64,000 nucleotides of DNA from Paulownia fortunei (taxonomy: Eukaryota; Streptophyta; Magnoliopsida; Lamiales; Paulowniaceae). Numbering within the stretch: the first letter of the stretch is position 1; every line of letters begins with the position of its first letter. A program made the position numbers and the translations under genes. Below the pieces are notes generated by a model. It searched no databases. It was not told the DNA's origin and worked only from the letters and a program-made list of their open reading frames with translations. Positions 11,842 through 25,580 of the stretch are shown piece by piece. The stretch is taken from the NCBI GenBank assembly GCA_019321725.1, contig CM033115.1, positions 5,404,673-5,468,672 of the forward strand, written 5' to 3'.

Positions 11842-13344
11842 GGGAAATTGCAAAATTAGTCCCGTACCAATAGAGGTCGGCAAAAATAATTATGTCCAAA
11901 TTCAAATTGACAATAAAACCCTATAATTATTAAAAATTCTCAAATTAAGTCATAATTTCGCCAAAAATTAAAATTTTCACTGAAAAAATTCACATGCCTG
12001 TCACGTGAGGCAAAAAATTTGAGAATTCCAGTCAATTTCGCTTATGTGTATATTTTTAATAAAAAAATTAATTTGAGCTTAAAGTTTTGACATTTAATGT
12101 GTAACTCTATTTAATATTGAAATTCATAATTAAATTCTAATTAATTGAATGAATAATCATCAAAAGATAGGAAAAATTAACATTAATTATTTTAAGATAT
12201 AAAAATAAATTTAAAAGTTATATTTTTAATAAAAAATAACATTAATTATTTTAGAATATTAAAATAAATTAATATATAAGTTATATATTTTCATTAAACA
12301 CTTTAATTTCACTTTAATAATTTAACATTTAATGTGTAACTTTAATTAATATTAAAATTTTAAAATTAAATTATGATTAATTGAATAATTAATCATAAAA
12401 AAGGTAAAAATTAATATTAATTATTTTGGAATATAAAAATAAATTAAACAAAATATATTTTTTGTAATAAAAGAATTAATTCTTTTAATTTTAAATCTTT
12501 TTCTTTTTTTTGTCCTTCTCTTTCTCCTTATCCCCCCTCCAACCACACCACCACCAACAACAACAACAACCAAATCCAACCCATTTAATCTTCATAACGG
12601 GTTACTCAGCTTGTCCTCCTATTCCATCTTTAACCCAACTCGAGTTCTTCTTCTTCAAATGTTAATTCATAGTTGCAATTTTCCATCTCAAACCCTAACA
12701 ACCACCACCACAATAGGTTGCCACCAAACCCGTAGGACCCCGATGACGAAGGGATCAAACCGCCTTCTCCTCTTTCTCTACAAAGTTATTGCTATAATTT
12801 ATCATGATGAAGTGAATGCAAGGTGGGTTTTGTTGGGGGGATGCAAAGGTGGCAGGGGTTGTGTGAGGTGGTTTTTGGGTTGGCCCAGTTGGGGGTTGGA
12901 GGGTAGGTGGGTTGGGTTAGATTGGTGGATGGAAGAGTAGGTAGAAGCTGGCAGTGTGGCGGTGGTGGTGGCGTGAGTTTGGTGTTGTTGGTGGTGGTTC
13001 GATCGTGATGAGGAAGAAGAAGAGAAGAGAGAAAGGGAGAAAAAAAAATAAAAAAAATGTGAGTTTAGTTGGCAATCCTTTGTCGACCTTGGCATATGAG
13101 AACACCTTGCAGGCACCATATTTGTTGGGACATGGCCACCTAGGATGATACTATCGCAGTCTCCAAATTTTTTGGCTCACATGACAGGCATGTGAGTTTT
13201 TCCAGCAAAATTTTAATTTTTAGCGAAATTACGATTCAATTCAAGTGGTTTTAATAATTATAGGGTTTTATTGCAAATTTGGATTTGAGTAGGACTATTT
13301 TTGCCAATCCCTATTGCTACTAGACTAATTTTGTAATTTTTCCC
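11842..13344. mobile_element. TIR transposon with ~190-bp inverted repeats
   Basis: Left end GGGAAATTGCAAAATTAGTC, right end (reverse complement) GGGAAAAATTACAAAATTAGTC. The inverted similarity continues for about 190 bp on each side (to ~12030 and from ~13150), including a shared CACATGCCTGTCA block. Long TIRs of this kind suggest a Mutator-like, non-autonomous element. No transposase is present. The interior has a GC-richer part (12500-13140) that is itself partly inverted: a CACCACCACCAACAAC run near 12550 faces GTTGTTGGTGGTGG near 12990. The paralogous site in copy B (near 36075-36095) lacks the element. A clear 9-bp target duplication could not be found. Confidence 0.7.
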
Positions 13345-13455
13345 AGGGAATGTCAATACGTTCAGGTGAACCAGAGTTTTTATCTTTGAACCCAGGCATA
13401 TCAAGGTCATAACACGAATCTCAGCCAACCCAATCAAAACCCACCTCGCTTAAAT

Positions 13456-13481
13456 TGTGTGTGTGTGTGTATATATATTAT
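13456..13481. repeat. (TG)n(TA)n microsatellite
   Basis: A short TG run followed by a TA run lies in the 3' flank of GDSL copy A. The matching site in copy B (about 36200) has a shorter GTGTGTATATAC version, as expected for a fast-changing simple repeat. Confidence 0.8.
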
Positions 13482-14259
13482 ATGTCTAAATATGTATGGT
13501 ATATTTAGTTACAAAATATATGTATGCTACATACACCATCACATTTAAAACATAATACTATTTAAAATAACAATGAAACATTGATGACATATTTATCCTT
13601 TCAAAGTAAACAAAACTGAAAAAATAAATTTAAGATTATAATTTATTCAAAAAAAAAGCATGCATACATAAGTGAACAAATAATTTGTTTATAACATTAT
13701 TTAATCATGTTTTGAATGGTTATGATGATATTTTATTTAAAAATAAATAAATAAATATAAAATTGGTATAGTAGGTCAAATCCACTGGTTAAATCATTCG
13801 AGGATTTAATGGAATAAGTCATGAGTTTATCAAATTGTACCCTATCTAGTTCTTGGTAATGAATTATTATTTTACTTTGAGTTGAATTAACTGAAAACTT
13901 GCAACAAATAATATATATATAGATATATTTATACATATAGATTGATATTCATGCCATGTTACTAATGACATATAGTACATAAATGAACATAGTTTATATG
14001 TGTGTGCGCGTGTATGTCTATGCATCAATATGTTAGTTTAAGCATACAAAAAACTTATAAAACGTATATAATATTGGTTGCTCGTGACATTACATTGTCG
14101 CGAACATTGTAAATGCCACTATTAAGTTTTTTTAGAATACGATATTATTCTCTTATTCAATTAAGAATGATGATCTTATTCTTTTTAATACATAACTCCC
14201 TTATCATACGAGGGATGAGGATTAATTTATTTCAAGATACATTAAAGTCTTAAATTATG

Positions 14260-17200
14260 TTACTCAGTACAGTTGATCTTCAAATTCTTAATGAGAATTT
14301 CAGATATACGACGGTAAGCCTCTTGTGTTAGATGCACGCCATCCCAATGTATATAAATGTTTGGATTAGAGCACACAGGCACACCCAAATTTCCACAAAA
14401 TATCGGGTTGAGAGCGTTATATTGTCCTTCAACTCCACAGCAAGGTTTCAATAAAGTTGTGGTATTAAACCCTACAAAGCACAAGAAAAAATCAGTAACA
14501 ATAATGTTGTAGTATTAAACCCTACAAAACATGAGAAAAAATTAATTAACATTGAAAACTCTTTTCCTTTTGAATCCTAAAAAATATGTAACACTGACCA
14601 AGAGTGGATGCTTCATGAAGAATCAACTGAAAAGTGTTATAGTAGTCCGCATAAAGTATGACAACATTAGGAAATTCCTTTCTCAACGAACCCAAAGCTT
14701 CTTGAAGATAATTGTTCTGAAAAGTTGTTAGATTATTCAAACTTTTCAAACACCCTAGATCATCATAGGCTGTGGGATCGTTGCTACGAGAAGCACTTAG
14801 AACAATAGGGAAGCATCCGAGGGGAAAATTTCCAGGAACTACAACTTGTGAAGCACCAGCCTGAATCACCTCCTTCAAAAATGATAATCAATAACAATCA
14901 TTATATAATCCATTTTTCACTAGTTGATGAGAATAAATCTCATTTTCATAGAAATTAAATGGAAAAGGAGTTGTAAATTACTTTTGTTGTATTGATAATG
15001 ACTTGATTTACTAAGGACATGTAGGTCAAGATCTCTTCAACAGACCTGCCTTGCTGAAATGCAATGATGATATCATTGACTCCAGTTTCACCCACAAATA
15101 CGAGAGATTTGCTTAGTTTATCAGCACACTCTAATAAGAATAGGCAAAAATTTGTTTTTCAGAAAGCACACATAAGTTAATGTGAAATTTCCATCCTTGT
15201 CCTATGAAGATTTGGCTTCTCGCATCACTCTTTATATTGTTTGGATTTTTGACAAAAACATTATGTCTGATATTGTTTGGTCAAAGGATTTAATGAAATT
15301 ATTAAAATTTTAAACCACCATAATTCATGTATATAAAGAAAATCATAACTTTCAAAAGAACAAAAAAATTGAAAGGCATCAATCGCTATAATAATATTAA
15401 AACTGTATACTAATTTTTGTTTATGAGAAAGAATATAATCTTCTGAACAAAAAAAAAAATGTTTAACAATTTAAAATTTTCAAAAAAATAAGCTAAGGAT
15501 TATTGTTCATGTATGGAAACACAACGCCTTTGGAATATGATCCTATTTAATGTTAAAAATTATTTAATTGACTAAAGACAGCCTCAAATTTAAGCTAATG
15601 TCCCTCACTTCATATTGAAATTATGCATTTGTGTACCAGTCTTAAATTTTGAAGAATATCCCTTTTTTTATTCCTTTCTTATTCAAACAATATAGGGAGC
15701 TTTACAAGTTTCCCAAAAACAATTTAGTCCCGTTTACCAGCATCATATCCCAACTTTAGTATCACCATTAATTTTTTGACAAAAAATAGCTTGTTTGAAG
15801 CATGTGGCTGTTACTCACCTTTTCTAGCAGGAAAATCTATCTAATTTTTTTTTGAGAGGGGTTGTTATGGCGCTCTATCAAACTCATTTTTCAGCAATTT
15901 GAACTCATTTTTCATTATTTGTTGGTAATTGAGACACAAAATAGTTATCCACTTCCATTTTGTAGGGCAAATACGATGTATGTACAATATATATTACTAT
16001 ATAACATATCCAATGTATATTACATTATTTATATAGTACACAAAAATATAATATGTATATACATATCTAATAACTGTTTGACATTTTACTTCAAATATAT
16101 TAATTGATATATTTAGACATATTTATATAGATATATGAGCTTACTATATATGAATTCAATATACATAATCATACATATATATGCAGAATCCAAAAGGAGT
16201 GTAACATTCTCAATATTGTACAAACGTTTTGTACATGTGTAATCTATATTGTTAATTTACAATATAATATAAAATATGCATAATTTATAAGTAGTTTGTA
16301 ATTGTACACAAAAAAAATTATGTAATATATAAAAATTAAGAGTAATATGTACAAATATAAAGAGTATACAAAAAAAAAAATGAATATAATATAGATATGT
16401 ATAGTATACATTTTGTGGGCACATTCACTACAAAAAAGAATTATTTTTGGATAAAAGGTATTATACATTCATTTGAATATAATAGAAAGCCCAAAAGGGA
16501 AAATTTGGAGAAAAAAGACTCAAAATTTTGATTCATGTTTTATCATTGAGAAAATGAGATAATATCTTAAGTACTAAAATAATAGTGAAGCATGTGCAAA
16601 TCACATGCCAAAATTATCTCCAAAATCTTGAATTTGACGGTCAAGATATGCTATTTTATGAAGAAAAAAAAATATTAACGGTGGTACCAAATTTGCAGAA
16701 CATGAATTTTTTTTGAAATTATGATACTAAACTTGCAAATCATGTAGGACTAAAAACTTATTTTTTTTCAATTTGGTCTCTCACTTACTTTTACTTAAAA
16801 AAATTATGCATTATGAAAAGTAACTTATAAGTATATTTTTAGAACTTTCATATTTGGTTCTTGGATTGAATTGGGGTATTCTAATCTTCTGGCCAATTTT
16901 TTAATTAGAATTTTTAGATCAAACAGGAGATCTTTATCGAAAGTTTACGCAAAGGAGGTAGATACCAAAAATCACGAACTTCATGATACAAAGTATTCAA
17001 CATATCAAGTAGATGCAAGTCTTATATAAAACCTGTTGGTGTGGAGCAAATGGAGTTAAGATATGTCATGAACTAGCTTAGTTGAACACGAAGGGAAGGG
17101 ACTGGCGGAACTATGACCCCCTTCGCATAGAAAAAAGAAATGTTCAGTGCTGTACTTCTTGCCACCGCAAAATTGATACCATTATCGAATGAAGCAGTCT

Positions 17201-17842
17201 TGGCCAAGTAAGGGTTCAACAACGGAAGCCCAAGAGCCATAGCTATCAATGTTAATTAAAAGACAAAACAAACTCAAGTAAGGAACTTTAGTTCAAACCA
17301 ATTTGGCCAAGCTATGACAATTAAATGGCAAATAAATTTATACTTATACGTGATTGGTCCAGAGTCTAACTAACGAGATTGACCAACTATATTTACACTT
17401 GTCACATTAATTTAGTTTGACCACGTTGGGTCTACACAAAATTCTCTCTCAAATACTTGTACTACGATATAAATATATTTATATATTGGTTGAACATACA
17501 TATATATTCTATGATAAGAGGACCATCAGACCAACGACCGGTAGGATTGACAGAAAAGGTTTCACCATAAGGTAGACGTGAGGACGTGACTATAGAAAGA
17601 ATTCGATTCGAATTTTCCGTGTCAGATATCAAGTCTCCAAATTGATACAAAGAGTGTAGAGGGTATCTTATTTCTTGAGGTGCACCAACCACTAGAACAA
17701 AAATAAAAAAGTTTATGAATATATAAAAGTCAAACGCATAACCCAAATTGGATTGATGTTTCACCCACATTTTCTCTAAACTGTTTCCTTTCTCAATTAT
17801 TTTGCTTAAAAACACAAACGAGATCAGAATGCTTGAAAACAA
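14260..17842 (-). pseudogene. GDSL esterase/lipase pseudogene, copy A
   Basis: A plant GDSL (SGNH-hydrolase) esterase/lipase gene, of the type of acetylajmalan esterase and its relatives: normally secreted, acting on ester bonds. Five exons are visible on the minus strand: ~17842-17500, 17242-17033, 15130-14982, 14872-14599, 14471-14260, with AG acceptors and GT donors mostly kept. Block I reads YQFGDLISDTEN: the nucleophile Ser of GDS has become Leu (TCG to TTG; copy B keeps TCG). Block II is GINFAVARSTALN. Block III is GETGVNDI. Block V is HWDGVHLT, with the catalytic Asp and His kept. Exon 2 has a stop (TAG where a Trp codon is expected). Intron 4 holds a ~60-bp tandem duplication (14455-14535). 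The Ser loss plus the stop make it a pseudogene. The start is uncertain: a secretory N-terminus lies before GAPQEIR, but the exact ATG is unclear. Confidence 0.85.
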
Positions 17843-17930
17843 TCACAAGCATTCGTGCTTTATATAAGCAAAAGAAAGACGAGATAAACTGAGTTTGACA
17901 GATCATAAGTCTATAAAGATGGGATTAAAT

Positions 17931-20900
17931 TCTATAGGTGAATTAACCTTTCTTCTGGGTTTAATTCATAATTAATCAGCACTGTACTCATTTTTAGGGA
18001 CTCAATATCAAAATTTTAAAAAACAAAAAATAAAAAAAATTGGGGCAAAGACTTCCTCTCTGCCCGATTTCAACGCCCCCGCCACACACACTTAACATTT
18101 GGTTTAGTTAATTAATATTTCTTATATGTTTTTAACTGTTTTGTTTAGTTGATTATTAGTGTTATTCAGATTTACTTCGTCAGTCATTAATGAATGATTA
18201 ACCATTAAGACTTAGTTATTGATTGTTAAACATTTAGCACGTAAGAGGTGAAATTAATTGACTTTTGATTGCTTAATTATCCTAATTAAGCTATTCATAA
18301 GTGATTAATAGACTTAATAGTTAGTTATTATCTCTGTAATCAATTATCGTGTGCATCAATGGATCATTTGTCGTGACTTAATTAAAAAGTTAAGCTATCT
18401 CATTAGTCATTTAGTTCACTCTTAATGGGTTGATTAGTTGATAATTAATTAGTCATTTAATACTTAAAGAGTTAAATTCTTGTCCATTATGACTATTTAG
18501 TAATTAGTCTTTTAAGTATTAATATTTATTAGTTTGTTATTTGACCATATTAGATTCTTGCTTGAATCAAAATACTATTCGTGTCTAAAACAAGATTAAG
18601 TGATTGCTTATAATTCATCAACAGTTATTTTATTTGTTCATCGATACTAACTTAATAATTTCAAATTGATCATTCTTAATAAGTTATTATTTATTTAAAA
18701 TTGATCAACAGATTCATTATTGTTGAATAAATAGCAATGTCTATCATATCCATGGCACAAATGTAGTCATTTATATTACGTTAACTAGTCAATTTTAATT
18801 GAAGAATTAAAATGCGTAATATTTGAAAATATATATGATTTAATATATATATATATATTGATTAGTTAATACTTAGATATAATTATGACAAATGTACTGA
18901 TTTTTAGGCACAATTGGACATTAGAGCCGGGAATTAAAGTTAGTAAGAGATTACGTTTGAAGAACAACTTCTTCTACACAACGAGTGGTTTATTTAATTG
19001 TCAGTTATTTATTAAATAATGTTCTATCCTAGGGGTCTTTAGAATACATTACATGGTACATGCACTTGTATGATTTGGCATACTTGTTTATGTATTATGA
19101 CCCATGTATCGCATTTTATTGCAACTTAGAATTCGGGAGACAGTATATGTATGATACCTTGAATTAGAGTTCACCAAATAATTTCAATGATGTGAAATGT
19201 TATGAAATTAACTAATTTTAATTTTTTAAATCCAAATATTTATCTATTTTAATGTATTTTTTTATTCTTTTAGATTAAATATCTTATTTTTTGAGTTCAT
19301 ATTGTTGGATTCACATAGACTCAAATACGTTGCACCGGCGAAAAATTAAAATTTTATCAATTATAAACTAATTACATCACATGCAATAAATAAATTAATT
19401 AATTGTAATATTTATAATTAATAAACCTACATATGCCATTGTTTTTAGATCTATTATACATACATTGATTTGACTATAAGAGAGGTAAAAAAAAATCACC
19501 TCTCTTGCTTTCAGTTGATGATATTGGTAGAATTGTGAATCAACTCATTCTCTGTGCCTTGACTTGGAACGGGTTCATATTACAGTGTCAACTATTCCTT
19601 CTATAAAATTAATCCATGCATCAAACATTCACATGAGATTACCCTATGCTATTAGGTTGAATTCGATAATTTAATTTTTGAAAGAATACTCGGAACTCTT
19701 TTTCAGGGTTCAAGGAAGCCTAACAAAATTCAAGTGAATATTTGGGTTGAATAATTTTACAATCACTTTACAAAGTTTTGGATTTAAAAATTTCACAAAA
19801 AAAAAAAAATTATGATTTTTTTCAACTCTTGAACTTACAGATAACTCATCAGAAGTTGCTTGCACGCAACTTCACTGCTAGATACTCTGACTATGAAATT
19901 GATAATGAAACACATTTTTGTTTTAGGTTATACCATGAAATAAGTTTGCTTCCAAGGTAGAAATATCCTCCAACAGTACACTTCCAACTACCAGCATCAC
20001 CTGCTCTATGTTCATCATTAAAAACCTATATAGGCCACACCTTTTTTCAGTTCCTCAATTACGATTTACGATTACCATATTTGAATTGTGCCAAACGAAA
20101 AAATTGTTGGTGTAAATATTGGAAAAATGAGCTCTGAACCTTACATGGGGCACACCTATTTAATAGCGTGCATTCATAAATTGTTTACTTTGAAGACGCC
20201 AATTGAGGTACGAACTCATTAATGGACTCACTTGCATGTTCAGGGCTTGCTTTTATTGGTGGATTAACCTTCTTTTTTTTTTTTTTGTTTTAATTCAATA
20301 TTAGTCAGTGTTGGAGTAGTACCCAGTTGTAATTTAGATATTTTTAAGTTTAAAATTGTAATTTCAGATAAAAAAAAATGGAAAAAGAAAATTGGAAGTA
20401 CAGCAAATCTTGACAGTAATCTGACACATGTTTGACAGAAAACAAGTGAGGAATCTGGTGAGGAAAGAAAGTAAAAGAGAAAGAGAAGAAAGAAAATAAT
20501 TAAGGCTATGTTAGGACTTTTAATTTTAGTAGGAAAAGGTAAGGAAAAATCAAAATATATAAAATATAAAGGACTCGGTGATATCATTTGAAGGTAGACA
20601 ATTCTTTTCTTGATATTTTTCCCATCAAAATCCAAGATCCAAACATAAAGTGAAGAAAAGAAAAATAAAGGAAAAGACAGAAATACTAAGGAAAGTCGAT
20701 TAAGTAAAGAAAAGGAATTTTAGTTATTTGATTATTCCTAAATTTATTATTTTAAAAACATAACTATATATCGATCTGGTTTTACAGAAAATAGAAAATG
20801 TTGGTAATTTATTATCATTAACTAATATTAACCCCATGCTAAATCACGGGCGTACAATTTTTTTTCGATAGTTCGTTTTCATTAAAATAACAAAAGAAAT

Positions 20901-20968
20901 TAAAAGAGGGACTAATGTTTTAAAATACAAATATCTCATAGAAAAATTAATGAAACAAGAAAGTGTGT
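17931..20968. other. AT-rich intergenic DNA
   Basis: No gene was recognised. It contains one copy of a dispersed repeat (18303-18812), a TA-rich run near 18843-18858, and purine/pyrimidine-rich runs at 20270-20290 and 20640-20720. ORFs here are low-complexity by-products. Confidence 0.5.
18303..18812 (+). repeat. Dispersed repeat, copy 1
   Basis: Diverged but collinear with 55717-56420 on the same strand. Shared landmarks in order include GTAATNAATTNTNGTGTGCA, TCATTCTTAAT-type GGTTGATNAGTTGA, TTACTTGACCA-type, CATGGCACAAAT and TTAACTAGTCAA. Copy 2 has about 210 bp more in the middle. There is no coding potential. It could be an old transposon or a decayed intergenic duplication. Confidence 0.6.
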
Positions 20969-22195
20969 GAAGCTGTAATACCCCTTAACTTAACTGTAGA
21001 GCCTTAGAGCCTAAACAAGTTGATACAGTTAAGTTAAGAAATATTAATTTTTCATCAATATTAGAGTTATAATTTTAATAAAAGTTCTCATTTTTAACTA
21101 TAAGAGAAAGAACTTGAATCGTTTTAAACACACCATATACATATATCAAAATTAAATACATCTGTTTACAAAACCATAAAAGAGCGGCTTATTTAAAAAT
21201 GAAACAGAGTTTTCAAAATAAACTATAAAATAGTTCGAAACATGACATATGAACAAATCTCTATCCGGACGCTCTAGAAACTCAGTCAACCTCTAAACTT
21301 GTACATTTCCACCTACGTCACATAAATCTAATGAGTTAAAGGTTTAGTAAGATGAAACTGATGTAATAATAAATAATATATATGCACATCTCATAAATCA
21401 TTAAATCTATTATTCTATTTAATAACTTTCATTCATAAATCATTCTTTAGGGCCCTTGAAGTGTGATATCTAACTAATAACGATAGTTCATAATGATTGG
21501 TCAATAAGAGAACTAATACAAGGTTTTCATACTTGGTCTTTCAACTTCAGGTATTAGCCATATTCTATCTCATTTATTGTAGCTTTCCTATACCAATTTT
21601 CAACTTCAAATATTTGCCACTATTTGTTGGATCCACCGGTCCCTCCCTCGTCCCTTGTCTACCCGACCATCAATCAAGTACCATACTTCCTTTTCAAAGA
21701 ACTCATTATATTCTTAATAGTGCCATGCTTCATAAACCATAAATGCATCAAACATTACATCATTTGACAAACAATAACAATTACATTAAAACATGAACAA
21801 ACATTATATGATTATTGTGATACAGCAAATGAAAGTTTCAACTTACCTCAAGTCCACTTTGTGGCAAGTGAAAAACCAATATCTTTGGAAAATAAGATGT
21901 GTTAAAGGTCTAACATAATCAAATCATGTACCATTTAATATCCTTTTTATAAATCATTTAGTTTATTCTAGTTAAAGTTCATATACACTTTTCAATCTTT
22001 TGTAAACAATTTCATATCAATTACATCACCTTAAAAATAATGCATACTCCATATTTTACTACTAATTCAAATTAAACATTAGTGCAACCATTAAATAACT
22101 AATAATTCAAACATAATTATTAGGGCAGCCCCTAAAACATGCACACAATTCAAATTAACATGACATAAATTCAGTTTTAACTTAAATTGATTGTA

Positions 22196-22200
22196 CCCTT
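22196..22200. repeat. Target-site duplication of Athila element, left
   Basis: CCCTT directly before the left LTR; the identical CCCTT follows the right LTR at 34269-34273. Perfect agreement at the exact LTR borders shows that the element inserted as one unit at this site. Confidence 0.9.
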
Positions 22201-23815
22201 TGCTACAACTTTAAAGTTGCAAACCCAAGTGCAGGTTGTAGTAAGTAATAAATTTTTCGTGAGTCCGAGGTTGATCCATAGGGAAGTTGTTTGAAGAATT
22301 CAAGTTTATATTTATAAAAAAATGGAGTTTATGTGAATCAAAAATATATGAACAATTAATGTATGATGTAGCTAAAGAAAAAACCAAAGTAATAAAAGTA
22401 CTGAGGATTAGGGATCCACTCTTGAGTTTTGGATAGATAAATGGTTATTTATTCTTTTTACCTCTATTAATTGCCACAATTGGAATCCATACATAATGAA
22501 GGTTCCAATGGGAAGATATTATCAAGTAACTCATGCAATAAGGTAATCATGATATTGTCTTACTATTGCAAATTATCTCTTAACGCCAACACTTATTTAT
22601 GGGATCAAGCATTTATATACTCTTTCGTCAACAACAAATCAAGGTTTCACATTAGCAGTCGGTGGGGTAAAACCGTACAATAAGCTAAATGAACCCAAGT
22701 ATTTGTTGTGCCATTGGAGATACATAAATCAAGAATCACCACAAAAATAAGTAGGGTTTAGATCAAAAATAATAATAATAATACAACATACTTAAACAAT
22801 TTCTACCCTTATAACCATTTCTCTTCCTCCATCAAGAGATTCACCCTTTTTCCTCAACAAAATAAAATTTAGAAAGACATAATAAAAGTAACAAAGACTA
22901 AAAATATAAGAGAAACTAGAGAATGCATTTCTATTACTACTAGAAAACTTACAATACTAGAAAACATACAAACTAGATAACTTAGCCTAAAGAAACCCTC
23001 TACCCCCTTCCTCTTACAAGCTAAATACATGGCCTATTTATAGTACTTGGAGTAAGCTAGAGGCCAAACAAATAATGGAGGGTTTAATCAAGTGGTATGC
23101 TAGTTGCCAAGAGTTGGTAAGTTGTTACACAAATTTCTCAACCACTGAATTGAATTATATTTTTTGGTCCGATACAACTAGATTTTGAAGATACGTAAAG
23201 AATAAAAATTGTAGATCTTTCAACACTGATATATTTTCATATATCTTTTGTCAAATTTGGCGATCGGATGAAGAAGATATGGTTAAATTACCGAGTCATG
23301 TCCAAGAGCCGCCCTGTAACATCAGCAGCAACTTGCAGCCTATGGTTTTACCATTTCGACATATTTTCACACCATCTTGTCTTCAGTAAAATTGTTTATT
23401 TACCTCTTGGGTATAACATATCCGAATTTCAGACCAAAATAAATTTGGGCTCAAGATATATAACCGAATTGGTAAAATAAGTCAATATTGGGCTGAACTC
23501 TGATCTGAATTTTGGTGATCCATTTTGTATAATTACTTGGACGAATTTTCTGCTATCATCAAAACTGAATTAGGTTGAGCCTCCAACATAAAAGTTGTAC
23601 CTCTATCTCTTGGCTTTTAAATGAAATAAGGTTCAGGTCCATAGAGCTTTTGATCATGAAGTTATGCTCAAATTACAAAAACTGCACAAGTCTGAAAACA
23701 TGCTTCCATTTATTCTCTAACACAAAACATTAATAAAACAAGAATATTAACAAGAATAAAGCAAGAAAAGTATAAAGGATTTGATATAAAAATATGTCAA
23801 AATATGCACTTATCA
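22201..23815 (-). repeat. 3' LTR of Athila element
   Basis: 1615 bp; on the minus strand it begins TGATAAGTGCATATTTTGAC and ends TTGTAGCA. A TATAAATA box is at 23035-23042 (minus strand), and the polypurine tract adjoins it at 23816. It is nearly identical to 32657-34268. Confidence 0.95.
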
Positions 23816-23857
23816 AATTCCCCCACACTTAACCCTTGCTTGTCCTCGAGCAAGCTT
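23816..23857 (-). other. Polypurine tract and conserved 3' motif
   Basis: On the minus strand: GCTTGCTCGAGGACAAGC, a short spacer, then AAGTGTGGGGGAATT directly at the LTR. This pairing of a CTCGAGGAC motif with a GTGTGGGGG tract is typical of Athila/Tat-type elements and recurs at 45034-45075. A second tract of the same kind (AAGTGTGGGGGAGT) lies inside the element at 24584-24598. Confidence 0.9.
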
Positions 23858-25580
23858 AAAACAAACATAAACTAATCCACTTTCGTAGGAAAACACGATT
23901 GCATTTAGCATATGCAACAAGCCTTTAAACCCCTAGGTGGCCCATAGAGGACGAGTTATAGTCTCGTGAAGGTTTCCAGCAGTGATACCTACAAACACCT
24001 ATAATAACTATCTTCCAACTTTTATTCTCATGAAGCAACAAAGTAATATGGAAATAAAATCAAACAAGTGTTGAGTTTAACTCTTAGTCATTCAAAAATC
24101 AATACATTTCCACAATAATCATACTCAAGTGTGTGTGTGGACAGTTAATGTCAATAGTGATGAAACTATGCATGTTTCAAATAAGTGAATTCTCATAAAA
24201 CCTTACAAAACCATCACCCAATCTCTAACAGAAAAATTAAATATCATAAACTCTTCCTTTGGTGCAAATCTCCACTACACTGAAGGCACCACACGAAATC
24301 AAAAGGTTTTTAACAAAGGTTGTAATGGGGCCAAAGGGTGGTGATGTAGCTAAGAAATAAAAGGATAGGATGCAACAAAGTTCTAAAAACTTCATGGAAT
24401 CAGAGACATAAAATTTATCGATGAAGAATTCTCCAACTCCACAAATTTCACACTGGAGTCTATTGTTATTGAATTGGACCCCTCTTATTCATCTTGCAAC
24501 ATCTCATTTTTAGTTGCAACTTGTAGCACTTTGCAACTTTTTTTTTTATATTGTTTTTTTCTTTTTTTTTTTTTTTTTTGAGAGACTCCCCCACACTTAT
24601 CTTCTATCCCAACCTAAATTTCTTTTGTAAGTCCAAGCTTTCAATTGAATGTCTCTTAAACTCCAATCATTTTTAGAACAAGGGTTGGATAATAGTGTAT
24701 TTAGGCTAGGTAAAAAGATATGGTTAAAAAAAAATATATATTTATTTATTGTAAGGCTCAAAGTGGTTTACTAGGGGGATGTTTTCTTTAAATATCATAT
24801 AGGGAACAAGCTGATTTGGCAATGGTGCTAGAAAGCCTAATGCCTTAATCATTTTTCTAGTGGTGCACTATCAGTCGTTCGCCTCGACAGACCAAAAGTA
24901 AAAGTTCTAATACTCAACCCCTACATGTTGAAGATTCAAGTGATGATTAGAGTAAGGGCATAAGAACTATATATTTTGACATGATTGTCTTCACACTAAA
25001 TAACATAACTATTTGTGCAAAATAAAATTTGAGTATAATTATCGCAAAAATATATTAACCAAATAACAACATCGAAGTCCAAAACAACACCCATCATCAA
25101 TTAAACCATATTATTCATACTTAATTTTAATCATTGACGTTGGAAGAACCTATACGACTCAAAAAAAAAATATTGGTAATTCACAAACACTTGTTAAAAA
25201 CTTTACAAACCTGCCATATTTGGAAAAAATAGGGATGCGTCTCAAGAGTGTTACAATTACCCTTTATTCAGCCACCTTTTTTTTTCATACTTTCAACGGA
25301 CCCAGCAAAAAAAACACGCTTGATTTATATTTTTTTTTTATTTTTTTTTATTAATTTTTTTAAATACTAAAAAAAAAACACATTGAATATACAAGTCATG
25401 ATATCAATTATCCCTCCCCCCAACCTAATCGAGACATTGTCCCCAATGTAAAAAATAGATATGAAAGTAAAGTTTGAAAGATATCACCTGAAATGCGGCT
25501 AAAAAAGCTGAAACAAAAAAAAACACACATACTATTAGATAAAATCATTAACAATAAGTATCACAGACTGAGAGTCAAAT
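23858..25580 (-). other. 3' non-coding part of Athila element
   Basis: No protein was recognised. Minus-strand features are the near-palindrome ACATTGGGGACAATGT (25449-25434), a G-rich run GGTTGGGGGGAGGGA just after it, several A/T homopolymers (24540-24580, 25320-25380) and the extra polypurine tract at 24598-24584. A splice-acceptor-like TTTTTTTTTGTTTCAG lies at about 25521-25505, just after the LOG remnant. The 15-mer ATGCGTCTCAAGAGT at 25235-25249 recurs at 26595-26609. Confidence 0.6.

Larger units (their letters stand above)
11640..17930. repeat. Segmental duplication copy A (GDSL segment)
   Basis: Shares continuous similarity with 35878-40575 in the same orientation, from AATTATACCACAATCTACTA at the left to GTCTATAAAGATGGG at the right. 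The similarity covers 3' flank, all exons, introns and upstream DNA of a GDSL gene. Differences include a 1.5 kb transposon present only here (11842-13344) and many small indels. Copy C (57668-62245) is a third, inverted relative. Confidence 0.85.

Noticed and set aside
12954..13148. Valine/glycine/arginine-rich ORFs on both strands at 12600-13150 as a gene
   Set aside because: Composition is driven by GGTGGTGG and GAAGAAGAA runs inside a TIR transposon, with no recognisable domain.
20504..20652. Possible small MITE with ends like GGCTATGTTAGGACTTTT and CTTTATGTTTGGATCTTG
   Set aside because: The inverted match is weak and the flanks (TAA against TGA) do not agree; not enough to call.
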